From Coffea arabica (lineage: Eukaryota; Streptophyta; Magnoliopsida; Gentianales; Rubiaceae): DNA of 64,000 nt. Location of the stretch: contig NC_092317.1 of assembly GCF_036785885.1 (NCBI RefSeq), positions 8,744,501 through 8,808,500 of the forward strand. Reading direction: 5' to 3'. This document shows positions 54,801-64,000 of the stretch, one piece after another. The notes under the pieces were generated by a model, which worked only from the letters and a program-made list of their open reading frames with translations, was not told where the DNA came from and did no database searches. Each line of letters begins with the position of its first letter. The stretch's first letter is position 1. Position numbers and translations under genes: made by a program.

Positions 54801-57800
54801 GTTAGACACTCAGCGCTGGTAATTTATAACATTTTTAGAATGTCCAATTTTCGACGTTAAGGCACATATGTATTCAAACCATCTCATGAAGCACAATGAG
54901 TTAGTTCTTTGTAATTTAGCTATTTGTTGCTTTGAAATTTGTTGGTGAGCATAAACTTTGGGACAATTGGTGAAAATGTCATTCTCATTTTTCATACAGT
55001 ACTGATAATATTGACCACCTCTGTCAGTCATATGAAACAAACATTAACATAATACATTCATCTTTTGAATGTAGGAATGTTTGCCAATTCTTTCATTTCT
55101 TTTGCTTTTGGGAGGAGTCTCACTTATATATGGATAGATTTGCTTAGTCTTGTTTTTGCCTTGATAACCATGATTACTCATCAGGGATATAAAAATATTT
55201 CCTTGCAGGTACCCTTTGGAGCTGCGAAAGGATAAGTCAACAAAGGGGAAGGTACATACCTTTCCTTGATATTATGCTAGCTGAGACTAATTAGTATACA
55301 CTAGTTGATTTCTGTTTGCCCTGTGCAAATTTTACTGCTGTTTGTTTCAGTGTACCTTCAACTGGAATGCAACCTTCATGGAAGATTACTTTTCTACTTT
55401 TTTTTTAATATCTTTCGGAAGAGTCCGATAATGTTGGTCAGCCTTGTTTGTGCTTTACATTGACTTGAATCTTGTGGCTTCAAATTGAAAATTCATGTAC
55501 AGGTGGTCATTTATGGTATTCTTCTACAACCAAAACAGTATATTTACGGCCATTGTATAAACTGTTACATTTCCCCTGATTTTTTCCTTTCAGTTCAATT
55601 TTGTTTAATAACCTAACATGAAGATCTTTTTTTAATATTCAACCTATGTATTCTCTCCACCAATTCTCATTCAGACAAAAAAAGAGGATGAGTCTGGACG
55701 TTGAATAGATAAATGTAGATTAATCCCCTCCACTTTCCTGCTTAGATATTTTAAAGCATCTCAAAGTAAGTCTTTTTTGAATAGGATTCTAATATTCTAT
55801 GATTTCGTTGTTCATATGGGATTGCAGTTAAAGAAAAATCAAGATGAGAAATGTAATGGAGTGGCTCTTCAAAATGAGGCGAGTGAGATGGAATCTGAGA
55901 AATTTGCTGCAAGTAATGAAGATGAGGATTTGGATAGTGATGAAGCTAATGATTTGGAAAGTGACATGAGTGACATTTCTTCTCGTATGAAAAGAAATGT
56001 GAACGTTGATAACAGCGGAATGACTACTCCATCTGATGAAAAGAGTCTTCAATCTAGCTCTAAATCTGTTGTGCAAAATTCTGAATTACCTGAGGTTTGT
56101 TACAGCTGAAGAAAATCAATTTGTGATGCTTTTGTTTTCATTTGTTGTTTCTGTCTGTAACATGAACCTCCATATCCAGATAGTGAAGCCCTGTGGACGC
56201 ATCAATTCCTGCATGGTTGTGGCACGAGACACGTTGTATATTTATGGTGGGATGATGGAAGTTAGAGATCAAGAAATCACCCTAGATGATTTATACCTAC
56301 TCAATCTCAGCAAACTTGATGAATGGAAGTGCATAATTCCGGTCAGTCATGTTCTCCTTTTAGATGCTCACTGTTTTGTGTTTGTTTTCCTCTTCTTATC
56401 TTATAGTTTAACTCATGGATTATATAATCATTTTTTTTTGTGTTTTTTTTTGTGTTTGGGGTTGGGGGGGGGGGGGGTTGGGGGAATTATCACATACTTG
56501 TATCTTAATCATCCTATTGTATATATACAATGTTAGATGTGCATTAATTAACCTCAATTAGATTTTGGTTATACAAGATTAAAGCAAACATTTCCATCTA
56601 GAACTTACTAGACCTGATATTTTCGGTTTCCAGAATATCTTTTATCCAGTTGTGAAGAACAATCTATTATTACACGATGTCAGCAGTGTCATTAAACTTC
56701 TTTTATCAATGAATCAGGCTGATCCATCAAACTTGTGGACTGTGGATTTGCATACGTAAATTCTAGCAATCAATTATTCCTCTTTTATAATTTGAAGATT
56801 GAATATACATCCTCCATCAGTCACTTGAAATTTCTTAGAGATTGTGCGATTTGCAGTTGTTTTAAATTCTGTACAAGTGAAAAGTTTTTGCAGGATTTAT
56901 TATTTATGTTTCTGTTGCGAAATGTTTTCATTAAGTGCAAAACATTGCAATGACCTAAGGATGTAATATGTGGTTGTTCTTTCTCTCCCAGGCAGGTGTT
57001 GACTTTAGTTTTGTTTATCTTATACAGGCATCTGAATCTGAATGGGTTGAAGATTCAGAGAATGAAGATGAGGACGAAGATGAAGATAATCCTGAAGATG
57101 AAGAAGATGAGAGCGGGGATGATAGTGGTGAGAATGATGATGAAGATGATGAAGAGGTCTGTCGCTCTTTACTAAATCCATATTGCTAACTATAACTGTA
57201 AATCTATTGTCTTTCTGTTCAACTATTCTGTAAAAGGCTATTGGTTGATGGAAGCGAGCCTCATTTGTGTGTAAAGGCTAGCACTGGTGGTGCTACATCA
57301 ATTCAAATGGGAGATGCTGTAGCTATAATTAAGGGTGAAGGGAAGAGTCTGCGTAGAAAGGAGAAAAGAGCTAGAATAGAGCAGATTAGAGCAAGTCTTG
57401 GCCTTTCTGATGCACAGCGAACGCCAATGGTACTTTTCTCTTTGCACTTGTGATGCAAAATGAGAATAACTCCAACACCTAAATTTAAGTTTAATATATT
57501 GTGCTCTACTTATATAATCATTAAATCAATGGTTGTGGAGATCATTCTACAGTTATCACTTGCAGCTCAGTGCATCTTTTGACTTCTTTCTGAATTCCTT
57601 TGTTTGTGCTGACTAATGTGCTCTTCTTAATTATTTCTTAAAGCCTGGAGAATCTCTGAAGGACTTCTACAAGCGTACGAACATGTACTGGCAAATGGCT
57701 GCATATGAGCATACTCAGCACACTGGAAAGGTTTGTTTCTTGCTTGGTTGAATCTTTGTCTTTTAATAGCATATTTGATGTTTGCCTTATTCCTTTTATA

Positions 57801-58556
57801 TTTATGGTATGTTCATTTGGTAACCTGCTTGTGTGATATGGCATGCTTTTATTCCCCACTCTTTGTTTTGCCCTTTCTTCCTCCCTAGCTGTGTAAAAAG
57901 AGAGCTAATGGAAGGAAGGCAAAGGAGAATATTAAATTTGTTTTGCTTTGGATGTGTCAAAAGCTGTCTGAGTTGAAAGGTCTTTCTGTAACTCTCGAAA
58001 TAGAAACTCTTGTTATCCAATCTGCGTTTTGTATCTCCTTTACATCTTTGCATGATCAGAAACTTAAAAGAAAGAAATGCGACAGAAGATAACTGAACAA
58101 TATTCAAGAGATAAGACTCTAGAAAACAAACAAGTGGTTAAGACAATACAATTGGTGAAACTGGGCTTTTTTATGTTTATTGTTTCTTTATGGACCTCTT
58201 TTTTCTCGCTTAAATGGGTTCTGTAGTCTGTTTATTTCCCCATGAATCTGTGTGGTTCTGATTTACTGTAATATGGCACTCTAGGAGCTCCGTAAGGATG
58301 GTTTTGATCTTGCTGAAGCTCGGTACAAGGAGCTTAAACCAATCCTTGATGAGGTATTCTCGCCTCTACTGTGTGTTATCATATTCTGCTGCTATTGTGA
58401 ATTAATTGCTCGAGCAAAGTAATATTTACTCGTCATGCAAACTTCCGGCAGCTGGCCATCTTAGAGGCAGAGCAAAAGGCTGAAGAAGAAGCAGCAGCTG
58501 AAGCTAGCAGTTCAAAAAAGAGAGGCAACAAGAAGAAGTCCTTAACATCCAAGTAG
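49968..58556 (+). CDS. kelch-repeat protein, KLHDC4-like
   Basis: About 680 aa from 20 exons. The first are 49968-50099, 50213-50299, 50398-50466 and 50769-50901; the last is about 58452-58556. The lysine-rich start (MGKKNKKPGKGKEKTERKTA) is followed by a six-bladed kelch propeller: LILYGGEFYNGQK, NYLYIYGGEF, IVVFGGFYD, IYLYGGYS, ALLFGGVVDME and LYIYGGMMEV. Between the fifth and sixth blades is a Ser/Asp/Glu-rich insert of about 90 residues (exon 55828-56093). After the propeller comes an almost pure acidic stretch (exon about 57028-57156). It ends with the conserved MGDAVAIIKGEGKSLRRKEK and LKDFYKRTNMYWQMAAYEHT modules and a Lys-rich tail. The acceptor at 57277 (GTAAAG|GCTAGC) is chosen because the one at 57238 would bring an immediate stop. 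Eukaryote-wide family (human KLHDC4, yeast Kel3p-like), probably scaffold or nucleolar/ribosome-related; molecular role not settled. Confidence 0.88.
51779..51802. repeat. (CT)n microsatellite
   Basis: Twelve CT units inside a KLHDC4 intron. Confidence 0.85.
56461..56486 (+). repeat. G-run in a KLHDC4 intron
   Basis: A run of about 14 Gs flanked by GGGGTT and TTGGGGG. Four G blocks make a G-quadruplex possible. Similar G-rich runs are at 24008-24032 (bS21 intron 2) and 39249-39269 (C-rich on the sense strand of the zinc-finger gene intron). Confidence 0.6.
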
Positions 58557-61500
58557 TCTGAACTTAACTTCTGTAGCCAAAAGAAGCCAAACAGGATAAA
58601 AGATCATAATATATGCCTGTTGGAAAATTTTGTAGCCCAACTTTTAGTTACACTTTTGTTTGTGAAAAATTAACAATAAAAGTTTGTAGTGTCTTAACTC
58701 TTAATGCTTGAAAACACAAGCAATTCTTTGAGGAACAATGGTGGTAATTAAATTAAGTATACAATTTGTAGCTAAAGCAACAAAGATTACGGTCCTATTA
58801 TGAGATTATCCGAATTGATTTAGTATCTGTGAGATACAGAGAAAATATTCAAAGGAAAAGAAGTAGCAAGAAAAGGAACTTTATAGCAAGTGCAAGGATT
58901 TTTCTAGTTTTTTATTGGCAAATGCCTACAAAGTAGGGAGCAAATGAACTCGTTAATCAACTGAAAAGGTTAAACTGCAAAATGGGATTAGTTAGAATAG
59001 AAGTGTTGCAGAAGACAATAAAAAGTTCTGTTCATCTTTAGTCCTTTTCATCCTGAAAGTGAAGAGGACAGATGGCAGCTGGGATCAAAATTGGCTACTT
59101 TCGGCCAAAGGGCCTTAGATCAATTGATAAAGAATTGTGCCAAGGAATGAATGATTCAATCTTTTAGTGAAGAGTAGTGCCAATTGCTTGCTGGCGTATC
59201 ATCATTTGCTTGATAGTACTAAAGGCAGCAAAGGATCTCTCCATACAAAGGGGTCGAAAGCTGAGGACTTCTACTATGATCTGTTCTTTGCAAGATTTCA
59301 AGAATAATGATAGACAATCTGAAATCTGATAAATAATTTGTTATAACATAAACATGACCCTGCTCGAAAAAGAAAAAAAAAAACATAATCATAATCCCTA
59401 TATAACAAGAAAAAATAAAACTTGAGCGATGAAGACTTTTATTGTTGGAGTTTCTGAGCTGAAATTGTATATCACCACTTGAATCTTAAATGTTGTCTAA
59501 GTTTTTTGTGTTGCTAATCCAGTTCTGATATGAATGAGACGGAATTCTGAATTTGGACTTTGAACTGGTTTTCCATGTTAAACAGGTTCACTTGAATCCC
59601 ACGAATTAAAGGTCCTACGAGATAGAGGTTTTAGATTCTAATTCCGTATTCCTTCTCCGCTTCTTAAATTTCATCCTTTGCGGCTTCTTCTACTAAATTT
59701 TTTTTTTTTTTTAAAAAAAAGTGTTATTATATGTGATGTACCAATCTCAATAGTCAATAGCGTTCTACAAAATAATTACAGTAGATTTTTCAAGTGTATT
59801 ATTTAACCTTATTTATTTAGCAGGATATGTTTGATGGTGATTCATCATGTTGCATTGCAATTTAACTGACGTTGCAATATCTTCATCACATTAAACATAC
59901 TTTTTTTTTTTTTGGGTTCTTTTGTGACAAGTGAGAACTTTAAATAGAAAGTGAAAGTTGATTTAGAATTCTCTTTTGGGTTTTGGACGTGACCTAAAAC
60001 GAGTTGAAACAGTAACTTGATTAAGCACTATATTAATCAAACACAAAAGGCATTCTTGGCAAAGGTCAATATCAAAAGTCTGCTTTAGGTAAACAACTTT
60101 TTGAAATACATGAAACACGCCACCACTCATTTTCACATAAATTGGAAATGGTGGAACTCCTCATCCTTCCCCATGAACTTGAATCCAGCTGTTAGGTTCA
60201 ATCATGAAGTACTAATTTATAGTGCAGACAGTAAAGCAGTTTATTGGCCTGAGGAAAAATATGATAGTGACCTCAATTAGTAAAGCTGGTTGAGCAATCA
60301 GATGTCTAAAGGAACGGCGGTATTAACGTTTAAACCTTTAATTACTGTATAAAGTATAAACTACTGCTTCAAGTTGATTAAGAAACTCAGACCTAGAAGT
60401 AGACATGGTCATGATTCCAAAACAGCCGGTTCCACTTTAAAAATCGACGGTTTTGGTTCTTTTAAAAGGTGGAACCTAAACTGACCCTTATAGAGACCGT
60501 TACGGTTACGGTTACTGTTCTTCAATTGGTTCCAATTTCTTTTAATTACGGTTCAAGTCTTTAACTTATATTTAAACACTTGTTGTTATAAAATTAATTC
60601 TAAGAAAATATGACACTGAATGTTAAAAAAAACTTTATTGTATTATCATGCATGTGTAAGGAAAAAGAAAAAATGACGCAAATTTTATGAAAAAATATCT
60701 CATTACTGATTATGTTAGATTGGTTTTGGATTTAGATTAGTCATGGGGTATAGACAACTAATAGACTTGAGCAATAGGTTGTTAGGCTAGGATTGGAGTT
60801 ACTCGTATCAGATGCTAACTATTGATATTGAACTTTAGACTAGCTGAATAAGTTTAGATGGCAAATTTTTTTTTAAACAGTTTGAACGTTTTGTAAATTG
60901 TCAATTTCGGGTCAAAATTTTGATGAACCTGAACCTGAATCTTTAGTCAAGACTACGGTTTCGATTCTAGTTTTCAAAATCCAGTTTCGATTCTAGTTTT
61001 TTTATGATGCTTAAATCAAGCTGAGTTAAATTTAGGTCCTTTATTATTTTGAACGGTTTCCTTTTAGGCTTTAGGTAATTTTTGAGTTGTAAGAAATTAG
61101 TTTTGGAGTAAAAATTTTTTCTTTGGACAAGAAAAATGCTTTTCAAAAATTTTTAATTATTCTTTTCTAAATTTAAAGTTCAAACAATCTAAAGACAAAT
61201 TTAATTTTAATTGAACTCAAGATTTGTCTAACGGTTGCTCAATATACATCCGTTAAGAGAAGTTTTATGTGCTAGTTTTTTTGAAAATTTGAAATTAAAA
61301 TTTAAAAAAGTATTTAAATGCAAGAAAGACAATGAATGATAAGTTTGATATAAATTAGGCGATTTGGAGGAGGGAATGCAAATAAGAGATTTCAAACTCG
61401 AACCCTACCACTTACCTTAAAAAAAAAAAAGATGTTTTTAACGGATATCTAACAACATCGGAGAAAACCCTTTAGGATAAAACACAAATTATTTGACTCC

Positions 61501-64000
61501 CCCACGCAATCAACACTAATAATACATGTCAGATGGCTCGACCAAAATAGCGATGGATAAAAAGAGATCAGCAACTCCTCATTCCTCACGGCAAACAAAA
61601 GATATAAAGCCAATAACTTTGGAGTACTTGCATGCTTCATGCGTTTCCTTGCAAACAAGTCTTATCTTCTATGCTTATCATTTTCCCAACTGGACCCAGT
61701 TAGCAATTTGTTTGTTTGTATCTATTTGTGTGTTTGTTATTGTTCTACATGCATAACTTGCTATGCTTGCTTACGTTCCTTTCGAGTTCATTTTTCTTGT
61801 TTGGATAGCTTTTTTTTTTTTTTTGAGCTTTTGTAAAAATATTAACTATAGCAATTTAATATACGTGAGATAAAAAAATAATTCAAAAAATGGCTTTCCA
61901 AATAAGGTTGAAAACCTTGAATGAAATGATCATTAGTTAGGAAAAGGCGAAAAGTGGAATATGAGGGAAGGCAAAATCGAATAAAGAAAACCGAATCACC
62001 GTGTAGGCCAGAGGATATAACAAGAAATACAAGGAAAATCACCATAATACAAATATCAAAATGATAAACTTTTTGTTTTGTCAGAAAAATGAGTCCTAGT
62101 TAAATTAGTTTATTCTCAAGAATGGATGCATGCAAGAATAGATGGAAATTGGCCCTTGAGTCATTTTTGCTTATTTAAAATCTCAAAAGGATAACAAGTG
62201 CAGCTTTTAATAAAAAAAAAATTGTTTTGAATTATCACGCATGCAATAAACAAATATGTTTAACAAGCTTGCTAGTTTGAATTAGAATAATACACTTAAT
62301 TAATATTATTGTATGTCATTTCTAGTTGTTTATATGATGTACATGTCCCTATAAAGATGTGTCAACCGCCTTGAAGCTAATTACAGAGGACAAAGCACGC
62401 GTTGCGCGCCATATTATTTGATTAAGAGCTCCCCTCTAACTCTAAACATTCTGCTGTTGCTTATTTTAATTGGTAGTTTAGATTCCTTCAAGTAACGAGG
62501 AGATTAAAAGTGCAAATGGCGCACTTGGTTGTTCATAGTACAAATAATATATATAAATTTCTACCGTCTTAGAATATTGAGCTAAAACTTAGAAGGGCTT
62601 CAAATTTTTTAAAAAAATTTCTAATAGGGAAAGGGTGGAATTTAAGAAACAGAAAGGAGGAAAGGGATAGAAGACTTCAAACTTCTATTGCAAAAATAAT
62701 GTACCTAAATCTTTAGTTTCGGAGGCGATTTCTTGGAATGAAACAGCACAACTGGAAAATAAGTTAGGCCACCATCTTTTATTTATTTTTATTTATAAAA
62801 AGTTTAGATGAATTCGACTCTAATTACAAGAATTCTTATAAAATCACCCCTTAATACAATTCTCACGTTGGACTTGAATCCACTATCTTTATGGAGGAAG
62901 TGATTCGTCTTATCAATCAAAACAACTTGTGCTGGCGAGGCCAGTATCTATAATAAGACTATCATCTATTTTTATTAATAATTAATTCCTGTTCAAGTGG
63001 GCGATTTAATTACGTGCATGAATTGAGAATTAGCCACTAATTTGATCAAAGCAACTAACACAAAATGTATAGTTAAGCTACTTGCAATAATGTAGCTTGT
63101 CCCGACTTGCTTAACCAAGCAATTGATACACTTCTGTTTTAGTTGAAAAAACTTCCTTGCGATACATTTATTGAGCCAAGTTACTATACAACCCATCATC
63201 TCACATAAATGGGTGGTTGAGGTGAAGGTAATCTTAGTCATTTGACTAAGTACAACATAGTATGGAGTGTGTTAAAAGTAAAGCAGATAAATAATTTTCT
63301 TCGTTGAAACTAATGTAAAATTACTTCAAAGAATAGTCATTTCTCAACAATCTGCTGAAAAAAAAAAAAAAGCTGAAGAAACTTGCAAGAGTAATTTTAT
63401 CTTGCGAGGTTTGAAAAGAAAAGGCTATTCTAAATCTTCTCTCTTGGTCCTTAGGTAAAGTAAATACAAAGAAAATCTCTGCACAAAGCTCTGTTTAAAA
63501 ATAAAACTGTATAAACTATTAAGACAGAAAATATCCCTGAAAAGCTTTTTATTTCAAATAAAAGTGCAATTAATTATTTTAAGCAAAGAAGCATTGTTCA
63601 TATATATTGGAATCAATATTGCAATCGTCTATTGGGCAACCTTGGACTTGTTCACCAATGCCACTCACAAGTCCAAGCAAAACAACTAAATAAAAAGAAT
63701 TTGGTATGAATGATGACAAAATTGAATGCTGTTTAGTTTCTGGTTGGCAAGTGACAACCAAAGAACCCAAAAGTCTAAAGGACAACTTGAGCATATGTTT
63801 GAAGTGGTGAAACATTTTGTACCAAAAAAAAAAAAAAACACAGAAGTGGTGAAACATGAAATGATACCGAACTCACATCATCATCTACGGCCAGCATATT
63901 TTTCTGTAATTCGTTTGCAATCATAGGTGAAAAAGGTGGGGAAAAATCACACCAAATAATTGCATATCTACTCATTGGTCGGCCAAGGGAGGACATTGCA
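58557..64000. other. gene-poor 3' region with transposon debris
   Basis: No gene supported on either strand. About 60405-61005 has repeated GGTTCCA, GGTTACGGTTAC and TTTCGATTCTAG motifs, typical of decayed hAT-type non-autonomous elements, but I could not fix ends or a target duplication. About 61820-61900 is a fragment of the MITE family at 33301-33465 (TTTGTAAAAATATTAACTATAGCAATTT...AAAAAATAATTCAAAAAATG). The remainder is AT-rich with homopolymer tracts (59698, 61810, 63358, 63822). Short open frames look random. Confidence 0.5.
58675..58680 (+). terminator. polyadenylation signal of the kelch gene
   Basis: AATAAA lies 119 bp after the stop codon at 58556. Confidence 0.5.

Noticed and set aside
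57238-57276. Splice acceptor AAAAG at 57238 for the KLHDC4 exon
   Set aside because: Would read A-I-G-stop; the acceptor at 57276 keeps the frame and gives the conserved MGDAVAIIKGEG block.
60405-61005. Complete hAT element suggested by GGTTCCA/TTTCGATTC motifs
   Set aside because: Could not find matching ends or an 8-bp target duplication, so only noted as debris.

Overview
This is nuclear DNA of a flowering plant, most likely a eudicot. Genes are split by many short GT-AG introns. Promoters and introns are very AT-rich, there are no operons, the genes are plant-type (plastid bS21, an MEP-pathway HDS fragment, mTERF proteins, cucumisin-like subtilases, an NBS-LRR relic), and the space between genes is full of small DNA transposons. 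I lean towards an asterid but cannot prove the lineage from this window. All assignments come from reading translated exons and splice sites by eye; no database search was run.

Layout. (1) 1-20 kb: two cucumisin-like subtilase copies in the same orientation. The first (69-1970, cut by the window edge) carries lost splice acceptors and a frameshift. The second (14077-19885) is intact, with 10 exons and 763 codons. Between them, about 3.4-11.9 kb, lies a very large inverted-repeat structure. Its arms contain two kinds of tandem array (about 108 bp and about 216 bp), and its centre holds the promoter and first three coding exons of HDS (ispG/GcpE), open but truncated. (2) 20-36 kb: a plastid-type ribosomal protein bS21 gene; two tandem mTERF genes on the minus strand, one intact and one with a one-base frameshift; and an NBS-LRR relic split by a hAT element that itself carries a second hAT, both with 8-bp target duplications. 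(3) 36-58.6 kb: three ordinary housekeeping-type genes, whose exons I joined with an intact frame: a secreted/membrane C2H2 zinc-finger protein of unknown function (minus, 9 exons, 288 aa), gamma-tubulin (minus, 11 exons, 474 aa) and a KLHDC4-type kelch protein (plus, 20 exons, about 680 aa). The last two are divergent, with 464 bp between their start codons. (4) 58.6-64 kb: gene-poor, AT-rich sequence with transposon remnants.

The genes do not form one pathway. The gamma-tubulin/KLHDC4 pair may share a promoter region. The two subtilases and the two mTERFs are local duplications in which one copy is decaying. The HDS fragment looks like captured or duplicated sequence inside the inverted-repeat structure and is the most unusual part of the window.
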